Shown: positions 25,724 to 33,584 of the stretch, piece after piece
How positions within the stretch are numbered: the stretch's first letter is position 1
Layout of the letters: each line of letters opens with the position of its first letter
Origin: CADEDV01 sp048498035
GTDB lineage: Bacteria > Bacteroidota > Bacteroidia > Chitinophagales > Chitinophagaceae
Reading direction: 5' to 3'
Length of the DNA: 64,000 nucleotides
NCBI GenBank assembly: GCA_048498035.1
Contig: JBEHYT010000020.1
Span: 1 to 64,000 of the forward strand
Notes under the pieces: generated by a model
Told to the model about the DNA's origin: nothing
The model's input: only the letters and a program-made list of their open reading frames with translations
The model's database searches: none
Translations under genes and position numbers: made by a program

Positions 25724-26959
25724 CTAATCAAACCGAATAGCCCGCACAGGCTTAATTCTTCTTGCCATTAACGAGGGGATCGTTAATACAAGCACTGTAA
25801 GTAGTAATGTTGCGCCGGCAATACCCGCCACTTCCCACCATTGCAGGCTAACCGCCGCGCGATCCAGGTAATACGCATCTTCAGGCATGCGGATAAAACC
25901 CGTTTTGGCCTGCAACAGCAGCACTGCAAGTCCAACTGCTGTTCCAACCAGGATACCTGCGCCCGTGATCAGCGCGGAATGATAAAGAAAGATACGCTGG
26001 ATGGTCCAGTTGGTTGCGCCCAATGCTTTTAATATCCCGATCATGCGAACGCGTTCCAGCACCAGGATAATAAGGCAGGTGGCCAGGTTGATGATTGCAA
26101 CGATTGCCATAATTACGAGCAGGAACGTCCTCGTGCCATCCATCATATTGAGCCAATCGAAAATATTGGGAGCAATGTTGCGTACGCTGAGCGCATCCAG
26201 CGTTACCGGGAAATCATCCAGGTCCTGCAGTTCTGCCGCTGTTTGATCGATATGGTGATAGTCGTCCAGGAATATTTCATAACCGCCAATCTGTTCCGGT
26301 GCCCAGCCATTGAGGCGTTGGATCAGTTTTAGATCGCCAATGGCGATATTCTTATCGTATTCTTCAATTCCTGTTTTATAAATGCCAACAACAGTCAGTT
26401 TATCGGGACGCAATTGCCCGTCGGGCTGAATAAAATAAATCAGGATTCGACTACCGGTGTCCAGTCTTAATTCGGCCGCCGTGCGGGCCGAAAGAATAAT
26501 TTCCCGGCTATAGGTGCTGTCATTGAAATGAATAAATCTCCCGCGCTGAAGAAAAGTATTGAAATGCGTGCCATTGAAGGTGGAATCAAGACCCTTCAGG
26601 AGAACCCCGGAAATATCTTCGGTTGTTTTCAGGATCGCGTTCCGGCTGGCAAAGGGATGAATACTGGTTACGTGAGGTTGATCACGGATCTCCCGCACAA
26701 GCGCATTATCCCGGTCAAGCGGCTCCTCTTCCGTAATGGCGGTACGGTTCGACTGGTGTTGCTGGATGCGGATATGCCCCAGGAAGCTAAACACTTTTTC
26801 ACCCACTTTTTCCTTGAACCCATTGGCAAAACCCAGCGTAATGATCATTACCGCCACGCTGATCACCGTAGCCACGATGGACAGCCGGATGATGAACCGG
26901 GAAAATGAACGCTGCTGGTTAAATGCCACGCGTTTTGCTATAAAGCCTGCAACCTCCAA
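25724..26959 (-). CDS. LolC/LolE-type ABC transporter permease (FtsX domain)
   Basis: The 411-residue inner-membrane protein has an N-terminal transmembrane helix (residues ~24-48) with a FANGFKEKV motif, a large MacB-like periplasmic domain, and three C-terminal transmembrane helices in an FtsX domain (ERVRMIGILKALGATNWTIQRIFL near residue 305). This is the layout of lipoprotein-releasing permeases of the LolCDE type and related MacB-class proteins. The cognate ATPase is not in the window. Confidence 0.9.
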   Translation of the reverse strand: MEVAGFIAKRVAFNQQRSFSRFIIRLSIVATVISVAVMIITLGFANGFKEKVGEKVFSFLGHIRIQQHQSNRTAITEEEPLDRDNALVREIRDQPHVTSIHPFASRNAILKTTEDISGVLLKGLDSTFNGTHFNTFLQRGRFIHFNDSTYSREIILSARTAAELRLDTGSRILIYFIQPDGQLRPDKLTVVGIYKTGIEEYDKNIAIGDLKLIQRLNGWAPEQIGGYEIFLDDYHHIDQTAAELQDLDDFPVTLDALSVRNIAPNIFDWLNMMDGTRTFLLVIMAIVAIINLATCLIILVLERVRMIGILKALGATNWTIQRIFLYHSALITGAGILVGTAVGLAVLLLQAKTGFIRMPEDAYYLDRAAVSLQWWEVAGIAGATLLLTVLVLTIPSLMARRIKPVRAIRFD

Positions 26960-27063
26960 TAGTTTTTGTTTGTCTTTTCAAAAATAAGCCCTGGCGAAGA
27001 TTTATTCGTTTTTTTAGCTGTTTTTTAACCGGTATCGCTAATTTGAGGCTGAAACCCGCTCGT

Positions 27064-28335
27064 ATGAAAAAAATTATCACACTTGCCGTTCTATTTACTG
27101 TTGTAATGGCAAATGCCCAGCAGGGAGATCATATTTATCAACCGAATATCAAATCGGTAAAATTATTCCGCGTGGGTGATATTTACAGTTATCCAATCAT
27201 GGTGCTCAACAGCGGCGACTTGTTTGAACTGCATTTTGATGATATGGACGGCGATATAAAAAATTACTATTACAGTTTTCAACTGTGTAACGCTGACTGG
27301 ACGCCCACCACACTTTTCCCGTATGATTATATCAAAGGCTTTCAAAGCAACCGCATCCAAAACTACCGCCATTCTTCCATTGCATTAACCCAATACACCC
27401 ATTACCAGGCGCAACTGCCAGACCGGAACTGTATGCCGAGCAGATCGGGCAACTATTTACTGAAAGTATTTTTAAATGATGATACTTCACGGCTTGCTTT
27501 TACGCAGCGATTCCTGGTAGTGGAAAATAAAGTATCACTTGCTGCAACCATTCAACAGCCAATCAGCGGCCAGTTGTACCGCACACATCAACGTGTGCAG
27601 GTGGGCGTTAGCACCGCCAACGCGCGTTTTACAACATTTGGACAAAACGACCTGAAGATCGTAGTCGTACAAAATTATATCTGGCCAACGGCGATCATGG
27701 TTGACAGACCCACAATCTTCCGGGGCAATTATTTTGAATATAGTGACGATGCGCTTTCATTTCCCGCGGGGAAGGAGTGGAGATGGATTGACCTGAACAG
27801 CCTTCGGCTGATGAGTGACCGGATGAAACTACTGGATAAAGGAGACAGGCGCACCGACGTATATGTAAAACCCGATGCAGACCGCACCGGGCAGCCATAT
27901 ATTTATTACCGGGACCTTGACGGATTGTATGCCATTGAAAATACAGATGGCAATAATCCCTACTGGCAAAGCGACTATGCGTACACCCATTTCACATTTG
28001 TACCGCCGGGCAATCGTCCGCTGGCAGGAACGGATCTTTACCTGTTTGGAGAATTAACCGGCTACAATACCGATGATTCTTCAAAGATGGTCTTTAATGA
28101 AACCACCGGGGTTTATGAACGCACACTTTTACTGAAACAGGGATTTTATAATTACAGTTATGCCACTCTGCCGCAACGCCCGGCGCCGGGAGCAGTTCCT
28201 GATATTTATACGCTGGAAGGAAATTATCCGTCTAGCGAAAACACCTACATGGTGCTGGTGTACTACCGGTCTTTTGGCGGCCGTGCAGATGAATTAGTTG
28301 GGTACTCCAAATTAAATTCGTTGCCCGGGTTCTGA
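27064..28335 (+). CDS. DUF5103 protein, probable type IX secretion system plug
   Basis: The 423-residue protein has a signal peptide (ends MANAQ) and a DUF5103 fold: IYQPNIKSVKLFRVGDIYSYPIMVLNSGDLFELHFDDMD near the start, LCNADWTPTTLFPYDYIKGF, and later immunoglobulin-like and DLYLFGELTGYN segments. In Bacteroidota, DUF5103 proteins include the Plug that closes the SprA translocon of the T9SS. The ATG at 27064 starts a proper signal sequence; the frame's earlier ATG does not. Confidence 0.85.
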   Translation: MKKIITLAVLFTVVMANAQQGDHIYQPNIKSVKLFRVGDIYSYPIMVLNSGDLFELHFDDMDGDIKNYYYSFQLCNADWTPTTLFPYDYIKGFQSNRIQNYRHSSIALTQYTHYQAQLPDRNCMPSRSGNYLLKVFLNDDTSRLAFTQRFLVVENKVSLAATIQQPISGQLYRTHQRVQVGVSTANARFTTFGQNDLKIVVVQNYIWPTAIMVDRPTIFRGNYFEYSDDALSFPAGKEWRWIDLNSLRLMSDRMKLLDKGDRRTDVYVKPDADRTGQPYIYYRDLDGLYAIENTDGNNPYWQSDYAYTHFTFVPPGNRPLAGTDLYLFGELTGYNTDDSSKMVFNETTGVYERTLLLKQGFYNYSYATLPQRPAPGAVPDIYTLEGNYPSSENTYMVLVYYRSFGGRADELVGYSKLNSLPGF

Positions 28336-28367
28336 TGAAAACAATCGGGATTGAATATTTTTTTCAT

Positions 28368-28375
28368 TACCTTTG
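28368..28375 (+). promoter_or_regulatory. -7 promoter box of SRP RNA gene
   Basis: TACCTTTG fits TAnnTTTG exactly and ends five bases before the predicted RNA 5' end. The -33 element is less clear; a TTG at 28351-28353 is closer than usual. Confidence 0.6.
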
Positions 28376-28379
28376 CGGC

Positions 28380-28473
28380 GGCAGGTCTTACACGACCAGC
28401 TCCTGCTGAATCCTCCCAGGGCCGGAAGGCAGCAAGAGTAGGTGGTTGAGCGGTGCGATGTAATAAGCCTGCC
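28380..28473 (+). ncRNA. ffs: Bacterial small SRP RNA (4.5S)
   Basis: The conserved apical loop CAGGGCCGGAAGGCAGCAAG lies at 28419-28438, within the asymmetric helix that binds Ffh. The ends GGCAGG (28380-28385) and CCTGCC (28468-28473) pair, and a T-run (28474-28480) ends the transcript. The RNA guides co-translational membrane targeting. It lies between the T9SS plug gene and the transaldolase. Confidence 0.95.
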
Positions 28474-28534
28474 TTTTTTTCTTTTTTTAGCCAGCTCCGG
28501 CTTCAAGCGATTAGCAACTTAAAATAATCCTGAT

Positions 28535-29188
28535 ATGAAATTCTTCATTGATACAGCCAACCTCGCACAGATTAAAGAAGCAAATGAATTAGGCATCCTG
28601 GATGGTGTTACAACCAACCCCTCCCTGATGGCCAAAGAAGGTGTAAAAGGACATGATGCGGTGATGAACCATTACAAAACCATTTGCGAGATGGTGGATG
28701 GCGATATCAGTGCAGAAGTGATCTCTACTGATTTTGCCGGCATCGTGGAAGAAGGAAAAAAACTGGCTGCTATCCATCCCAACATCGTTGTAAAAGTTCC
28801 GATGATCAAAGATGGCGTGAAGGCGCTGAAATGGTTTACCGACAACGGCATCAAAACCAATTGCACCCTGGTGTTTTCAGCAGGTCAGGCCATACTGGCG
28901 GCTAAAGCAGGCGCTACCTATGTATCTCCCTTTATCGGCCGGATTGATGATAGCGGTTGGGACGGTGTGCAGTTGATTGAACAAATTTCACATATCTACC
29001 AGGTGCAGGGTTTCCAAACAGAGATCCTGGCGGCATCCATTCGCAACGCCTTACATATTATCAAATGCGCGGAAGCGGGTGCAGACGTTTGTACCTGCCC
29101 ACTGGATTCCATCCTTGGCCTGTTAAAGCATCCGCTTACAGATATCGGGTTGGCAAAATTCCTGGAAGACGCGAAGAAAACGGCCTAA
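28535..29188 (+). CDS. Transaldolase / fructose-6-phosphate aldolase family
   Basis: The 217-residue short TIM-barrel enzyme of the TalC/FSA group opens MKFFIDTANLAQIKEA, followed by DGVTTNPSLMAKEG. The Schiff-base lysine is in NIVVKVPM (residue ~88), and ILAASIRNALHII follows. Enzymes of this size act either as transaldolases in the pentose phosphate pathway or as fructose-6-phosphate aldolases; the sequence alone does not settle which. Confidence 0.93.
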   Translation: MKFFIDTANLAQIKEANELGILDGVTTNPSLMAKEGVKGHDAVMNHYKTICEMVDGDISAEVISTDFAGIVEEGKKLAAIHPNIVVKVPMIKDGVKALKWFTDNGIKTNCTLVFSAGQAILAAKAGATYVSPFIGRIDDSGWDGVQLIEQISHIYQVQGFQTEILAASIRNALHIIKCAEAGADVCTCPLDSILGLLKHPLTDIGLAKFLEDAKKTA

Positions 29189-29203
29189 GCTGTTCACCCT
29201 TCT

Positions 29204-29599
29204 TCAGGAACCCATGTAATTTCTACGGTTTATCGGTCGCTGATCTGCCTTTTGTGGCAGGGGAGGATCTTCCATGGTTTTGATCCAGATTGTTACCTCG
29301 CGGTAAATTGCCGGATTGGATCTCAACACCGCCTTTACATGCACTTTTGCCGGTTTAAAATCAGGAGTGAGGTATAATTCATTTCCTTCAAAAACGCCAT
29401 CGCTGCTGGAAAAGTCAATTTCTTTCCCGGTCAGCGGCAACCAATTTCCGCTGTCCGTTTTCCCATCCACATTGATATAATTGTGCTGCCCCTTCTTCAG
29501 GCTGTCGGTGTACAGGTGAAAATAAATGCTGTCAATTTTCTGGGCCATGGACCGGCCGGCAGTAAAAAGGACAAGAAGAATGAGTAGACTTTTTTTCAT
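29204..29599 (-). CDS. Secreted hypothetical protein
   Basis: The 131-residue product starts MKKSLLILLVLFTAGRSMAQ, a clear signal peptide. The rest is mostly beta, with YFHLYTDSLKKGQHNYINVDGK, and FKPAKVHVKAVLRSNPAIYREVTIWIKT, resembling an immunoglobulin-like sandwich. The C-terminus is proline- and arginine-rich. No family is recognised. The start at 29599 excludes 22 upstream residues without signal character. Confidence 0.7.
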   Translation of the reverse strand: MKKSLLILLVLFTAGRSMAQKIDSIYFHLYTDSLKKGQHNYINVDGKTDSGNWLPLTGKEIDFSSSDGVFEGNELYLTPDFKPAKVHVKAVLRSNPAIYREVTIWIKTMEDPPLPQKADQRPINRRNYMGS

Positions 29600-29701
29600 A
29601 CTATCTAAATTCGCAAATTTGGTGCAAAACGCCGCGTAACCTGGGTTTTTAACAACCGCGGGCACGGCTCCCGCGGTGTCGTTTAGCCATGAAAAACAAA
29701 A

Positions 29702-30406
29702 TTAATACCGGGGCTCGCGATTGTTAGCCGGAAGGCTGCCGGTAATACTGCCAGTTGCATCCCAGGTAGTTACCGTTCCGGTTTGATTATCCTGCGCGCC
29801 GATAAAGCCAATACGTTCTCCCGCGCCATTATATATTCCAACGCGTCCGCCCGCTTCGGGGGTAGACATGCGCAGGGTTTCTGTGCCTTTGTTGGACAGC
29901 GAAAAATATCCGCCGCCGTCCGTGGTATAAGAAAGCCACGCCATCTTATCGCCGTTTTGGTCGTTGAGCCTGAAGTAGCCGGTTTTGGCATCTGTTACAC
30001 CAGATTCCATGGCTTCATTTCCATCCTGGTTAAAGAGCGCGAGGTAACCACCTCCATTGGAAGAATTGGTTACTTTGAACAGCACGTTGCCGTCTGCGTC
30101 AAATGTATTGATACCGCCGGTGTTGTCGTTGCTGGTAAAAAGACTTACCAGCGGTTTGCCTGCCGGCGTATAAGTACTGAACTGCCCGTTCCCGTTTTCC
30201 TGGTTCATTTCTGCCAATACATGCCCGTCGTTGTCCACCACCTGGAAGGATTTCGCCTGGATCACATCCGGCGCGTCTGTTTTCCTGCTGTGAAAAGACA
30301 TCAGGGCTACAAACCCGGCAACTGCAAAAAGCGCCAGGAATCCGCGGCGGTACCATTTCAGGTTGTTTTCAAGCGACAGGATCCGTTGTTCTAAAGATTG
30401 GCTCAT
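29702..30406 (-). CDS. Membrane-anchored protein built of ~22-residue repeats
   Basis: The 234-residue protein has a short cytoplasmic coiled segment (SLEQRILSLENNL), one transmembrane helix (~residues 22-38), and then about eight consecutive ~22-residue repeats. Each follows a pattern of a G-rich turn, an alternating hydrophobic strand, an N/D-x-x-G turn and a second strand: GGYLALFNQDGNEAMESG, TGYFRLNDQNGDKMAWLS, GGYFSLSNKGTETLRMS, GGRVGIYNGAGERIGFIG. Such spacing suits a beta-solenoid or stacked hairpin. The C-terminus is short and polar. No family is recognised. The gene is downstream of the arsR-type gene on the same strand, 117 bp away. Confidence 0.75.
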   Translation of the reverse strand: MSQSLEQRILSLENNLKWYRRGFLALFAVAGFVALMSFHSRKTDAPDVIQAKSFQVVDNDGHVLAEMNQENGNGQFSTYTPAGKPLVSLFTSNDNTGGINTFDADGNVLFKVTNSSNGGGYLALFNQDGNEAMESGVTDAKTGYFRLNDQNGDKMAWLSYTTDGGGYFSLSNKGTETLRMSTPEAGGRVGIYNGAGERIGFIGAQDNQTGTVTTWDATGSITGSLPANNREPRY

Positions 30407-30523
30407 ACGTCGAATTTTAGTGGTAAATAATAGCCAGAAGCGGCAGCAACACAAAATGGTTGCGTTACAATTCTTAAAGTTCCCCTTAAAACCGAAGAAA
30501 TCCTGTTAATGACCGGTAAACGC

Positions 30524-30868
30524 TTATTTTCTGCGGGTTTTACGCTGGCGGGTAGAAGGGGCGGATGTATCCAGGAAATGGCCCAACTGGTCCAGCTTAT
30601 CGTTCCAGAAGCGCTGGTAAGGCTGTAGCCAGCCTGCGATGGGCTGCAGGGCTGCTGGGTTAGCCTGGCAATAACGTTCCCTGCCGTCGTTCTGTAGCGT
30701 TACCAGGCCGCATTCCGCCAGGATCCGGATATGCCTGGAAATAGCAGGCCGGCTAATCGAAAACCGGCTTGCAACGGTGTTAAGGGTCAACGGCTGGTCT
30801 ACCACCATGGAAATGATCGCCCGGCGGGTGGGGTCAGCAATCGCATGAAAAACATCTCTCCTGCTCAT
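30524..30868 (-). CDS. ArsR-family winged-helix repressor
   Basis: The 114-residue protein has the ArsR-type HTH: FHAIADPTRRAIISMV, the recognition helix SISRPAISRHIRILAECGLV, and a wing with NDGRERYCQANP. It lacks the cysteine motifs of metal sensors. It resembles the group usually paired with an SRPBCC/AHSA1 gene, but no such gene follows. The ATG at 30866-30868 immediately adjoins a palindromic operator, so it is probably autoregulated. Confidence 0.9.
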   Translation of the reverse strand: MSRRDVFHAIADPTRRAIISMVVDQPLTLNTVASRFSISRPAISRHIRILAECGLVTLQNDGRERYCQANPAALQPIAGWLQPYQRFWNDKLDQLGHFLDTSAPSTRQRKTRRK

Positions 30869-30893
30869 TTGTAACCATTTGGTTACAAAAATA
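30868..30893 (-). promoter_or_regulatory. ArsR-type operator overlapping the -7 box
   Basis: The perfect arms TTTGTAACC (30868-30876) and GGTTACAAA (30881-30889) are separated by ATTT. On the minus strand TATTTTTG (30886-30893) matches TAnnTTTG and overlaps the distal arm. A repressor bound here would cover the promoter and the start codon. Confidence 0.75.
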
Positions 30894-30962
30894 CGATATC
30901 GGGGGCATGGTAATTGTGGACTAAGAAAAACGTTGCACCTCATTTTCAATTAATTTTAGACC

Positions 30963-32249
30963 ATGAAAATCACTTTTTACCTACTTGCTTTACTATCCCT
31001 GGCGGCCTGTAATAATGGCGCCGACACTAAATCCGCTGCGGGTGATTCCACTGCCACCTCCAACGCTGTTGACAGCACCGCTGGCAGTATTACGTTGCCA
31101 TCCGGGTTTAAATTAAGTGTGATACAGTCGGGCCTCGGGCATACCCGGCACCTGGTGGTGAATACCAATGGTGATATTTATGTAAAGCTGGATAAGTTGA
31201 AAGATGGCAAGGGCATCCTGGTACTCCGGGATGTAAAAAAAGACGGCCACTACAGTGTTGTAAAAAGTTTTGGCAACTATACCGGCACCGGTATTGCAAT
31301 CAAGAATGGGTATCTATATGCATCCTCGGATGCAGAGGTGTTCCGGTATAAACTGGTTAATGATGAAGTAGAACACCCCGATGCTCCTGAAAAAATTGTT
31401 ACCGGGCTGGTGAATATGAATGAGCACACGTCCAAATCCATAACGCTCGATAATGCCGGTTATTTATATGTAAATATCGGCGCTCCTTCCAACTCCTGCC
31501 AGGTGCAGGACCGGACGCCCGGTTCGCCTGCTCAAAATCCTTGTCCGATTCTTGAAAAGGCCGGTGGTATCTGGCAATTCAAGGCAAACGTTCCCAATCA
31601 GTCTTATGCACAGGGCGTGCGCTATGCAACGGGCTTACGGAATGTGGTAGGGTTGGATTGGAATACGGGCATCAATGAATTGTTTGTGATGCAGCACGGC
31701 CGCGACCAATTATCCGATCTTTTTCCCAAACAATATACGCCTGAGCAAAGCGCTGAACTTCCGGCAGAAGAATTTTTTATGATCAAAAAAGGAAGTGATT
31801 GCGGTTGGCCTTATTGCTATTATGATGGAGCGCAACAAAAGAAAGTGCTGGCGCCGGAATACGGTGGGGATGGGAAAAAGCAGGATATCTGCGCCAGCAA
31901 AACACAACCGATCATGGCATTCCCTGCGCACTGGGCGCCGAATGGCTTGTTGTTTTATACGGGTAATATGTTTCCTGAAAAATACCGGAATGGTGCGTTT
32001 ATCGCTTTTCACGGAAGCTGGAACCGCGCGCCGCTTAAACAAGCCGGTTATAAAGTAGTATTTGTTCCTTTTAAAGACGGGAAACCTGCAGGTAACTACG
32101 AAGTTTTTGCAGATGGATTTGCAGGCTCCGCTGCTATCGACGGATCATCACAGGCAAAGTACCGCCCCTGCGGACTGGCACAGGGACCTGATGGAGCATT
32201 GTATATTTCCGATGATAAGGAAGGACAGATCTGGAAGGTAAGCTATTGA
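30963..32249 (+). CDS. Sorbosone/glucose dehydrogenase-like beta-propeller lipoprotein
   Basis: The 428-residue lipoprotein (ALLSLAACNNG, Cys ~16) has a Ser/Thr/Asp linker and then a six-bladed GSDH/sorbosone dehydrogenase-type propeller. Typical segments are ARGxRN-like YATGLRNVVGLDWN, ELPAEEFFMIKKGSDCGWPYCYYD, AFHGSWNRAPLKQAGYKVVFV, and GPDGALYISDDKEGQIWKV. Family members oxidise sugars or sugar aldehydes with PQQ in the periplasm. The actual substrate and cofactor status are not established. Confidence 0.87.
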   Translation: MKITFYLLALLSLAACNNGADTKSAAGDSTATSNAVDSTAGSITLPSGFKLSVIQSGLGHTRHLVVNTNGDIYVKLDKLKDGKGILVLRDVKKDGHYSVVKSFGNYTGTGIAIKNGYLYASSDAEVFRYKLVNDEVEHPDAPEKIVTGLVNMNEHTSKSITLDNAGYLYVNIGAPSNSCQVQDRTPGSPAQNPCPILEKAGGIWQFKANVPNQSYAQGVRYATGLRNVVGLDWNTGINELFVMQHGRDQLSDLFPKQYTPEQSAELPAEEFFMIKKGSDCGWPYCYYDGAQQKKVLAPEYGGDGKKQDICASKTQPIMAFPAHWAPNGLLFYTGNMFPEKYRNGAFIAFHGSWNRAPLKQAGYKVVFVPFKDGKPAGNYEVFADGFAGSAAIDGSSQAKYRPCGLAQGPDGALYISDDKEGQIWKVSY

Positions 32250-32300
32250 GGTGTGTGGTTTAATAGACCAACACCAGGGAAGCGGTCGCTTTACCGCAGG

Positions 32301-32600
32301 TTACGCTTCCTCTTTCCAAAGCACATCCTGGAATTCCGGTTTTTTTTGAATGATCGCCCCTGCGAAAGGGCATAGCGGGAGAATTTTCAGGTGATGTGCC
32401 CGTGCATAATCTACGGCGTGATGCACCAGTTGCAGTCCCACGCCTTTGCCTTTTAGCTGGTCATTTACTTCAGTATGTTCAATAACCATTTTATCCGGGT
32501 GGGTTTGCGAAATGTGATAGGTCATTTCTGCAAGAACGCCATCATCTCCCTGTACAAAAAAAACGCCGTGGTTGCCGGTTTCCCGTTGATGTATCTGCAT
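32301..32600 (-). CDS. Small GNAT-type N-acetyltransferase (YjdJ-like)
   Basis: The 99-residue single-domain GNAT fold has AEMTYHISQTHPDKMVIEHTEVNDQLKGKGVGLQLVHHAV, with the acetyl-CoA loop KGKGVG, and a conserved LPLCPFA segment ending at KPEFQDVLW. This short group is often annotated YjdJ/DUF-type GNAT. The substrate is unknown. It begins 10 bp after the upstream gene's stop, suggesting co-transcription. Confidence 0.83.
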   Translation of the reverse strand: MQIHQRETGNHGVFFVQGDDGVLAEMTYHISQTHPDKMVIEHTEVNDQLKGKGVGLQLVHHAVDYARAHHLKILPLCPFAGAIIQKKPEFQDVLWKEEA

Positions 32601-32610
32601 TGATAAAGAA

Positions 32611-33381
32611 TTAAATAGTACGGTGTCGCTGCTGCGCACGAAAAAACTGTTCTGTAAATACCGGGTTGATCTTTGAATAGAAGTCAATCAGCATTTTCAC
32701 TTTCGCGTGGATACGCGGGTAATTATCAACGATTTTCCAAAAGCCACGGTCGGGGCAAAACAGGTTTTGTGCCAATGTATTTACGTCATTTTCCAGGCTC
32801 GACATCGCGTATTGTGTAATCAGTCCGCGTTTAGCTAAGATGGTATCCAGTTCCTGTGATGATGCATTGTTTCGGATGGCCCCTACGCCATCTTCAGGAT
32901 CATTGTAATCAAATCCCGGTTCATTTGCCTTTTTCCACGCTGTGGTGTCCAGGAAATCTGGATAATTACGTAGCAGGATGCTGGAAAATTCATGGTGAAA
33001 TGTTTGCTCCAGGTATTGATTGGTGAAGCCGTTGGCCATTCCGTCATTACTCAGGTAAAGCGCATTTTCTGAGTTGGTGCCGCCATAGCCAACGTTGTAA
33101 AAGCTCATTTTGCGAACCCAGAAAACCGAACGTAAGTTTTGCTTTAGTACATTTTCGGGGTATTTGTTGATGGCTTTAACAGTAACCTGTATGCTGCGTG
33201 ATATTTCTGCCGGATCAATCGATTCTGCATCAGCACTGATAGGTTCCACCTGCCAACTGGGTGGGAAGATGGCTTTGCTATAGGCTGCTGTAACGCTTAC
33301 GCCCTTTACCAGCGTATCCCCGGGGCCGGCAAAGAGAAAGTGGGGCAGGAATAATAAAAGAAATGCGATAAATGGTTTCAT
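32611..33381 (-). CDS. Secreted protein with a zinc-peptidase-like HHEFSS motif
   Basis: The 256-residue protein has a signal peptide (ends FLFAGPG). A central helix holds LEQTFHHEFSSILLRNYPDF (~residues 124-143), similar in position to metallopeptidase helices, but the second histidine of HExxH is a serine (HEFSS). The C-terminal part is helical, with MLIDFYSKINPVFTEQFF. It may be an inactive peptidase-like protein or an unrelated fold. It is upstream of the small GNAT gene. Confidence 0.7.
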   Translation of the reverse strand: MKPFIAFLLLFLPHFLFAGPGDTLVKGVSVTAAYSKAIFPPSWQVEPISADAESIDPAEISRSIQVTVKAINKYPENVLKQNLRSVFWVRKMSFYNVGYGGTNSENALYLSNDGMANGFTNQYLEQTFHHEFSSILLRNYPDFLDTTAWKKANEPGFDYNDPEDGVGAIRNNASSQELDTILAKRGLITQYAMSSLENDVNTLAQNLFCPDRGFWKIVDNYPRIHAKVKMLIDFYSKINPVFTEQFFRAQQRHRTI

Positions 33382-33400
33382 ACTATAAAGCTAAAAAGAA

Positions 33401-33431
33401 TTTGGCGATGTTGAATTTGCTGTTATATTTG
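33401..33431 (+). promoter_or_regulatory. trp operon promoter
   Basis: TTTG (33401-33404) and TATATTTG (33424-33431) are separated by 19 bp, a near-perfect Bacteroidota promoter. Transcription should start at about 33436-33440. Confidence 0.85.
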
Positions 33432-33436
33432 TGATC

Positions 33437-33499
33437 ATGAAAGCGACAATGAATATCAACCAGTGGTGGTGGCATACAACTCGAAGAAGGGGTTTGTAA
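33437..33499 (+). CDS. trpL: trp leader peptide
   Basis: A 20-residue ORF contains three consecutive Trp codons (33464-33472), in context NQWWWHTT, followed by basic residues and TAA. Ribosome stalling at UGG codons when Trp-tRNA is scarce is the sensing step of attenuation. The ATG at 33437 lies at or next to the predicted transcription start, so the second in-frame ATG (33449, a 16-residue peptide) may be the true start. Confidence 0.88.
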   Translation: MKATMNINQWWWHTTRRRGL

Positions 33500-33565
33500 T
33501 GTCATTGCTATATGGCTGTAAACATACTACAAAGCCCCGAAATTATTCGGGGCTTTGTTCTTTTT
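33486..33565 (+). promoter_or_regulatory. trp attenuator: antiterminator segment and intrinsic terminator
   Basis: An 11-bp perfect stem AAAGCCCCGAA/TTCGGGGCTTT (33531-33556) with a 4-nt loop is followed by GTTCTTTTT, forming the terminator. The segment GGGGTTTG at 33489-33496, at the leader stop codon, is complementary to CAAAGCCCC (33530-33538) with one bulge and could form the competing antiterminator. A ribosome at the stop would mask it, while a ribosome stalled on the Trp codons would leave it free. The pairing scheme is inferred. Confidence 0.8.
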
Positions 33566-33584
33566 AGGGCATACTGAAAATTTT

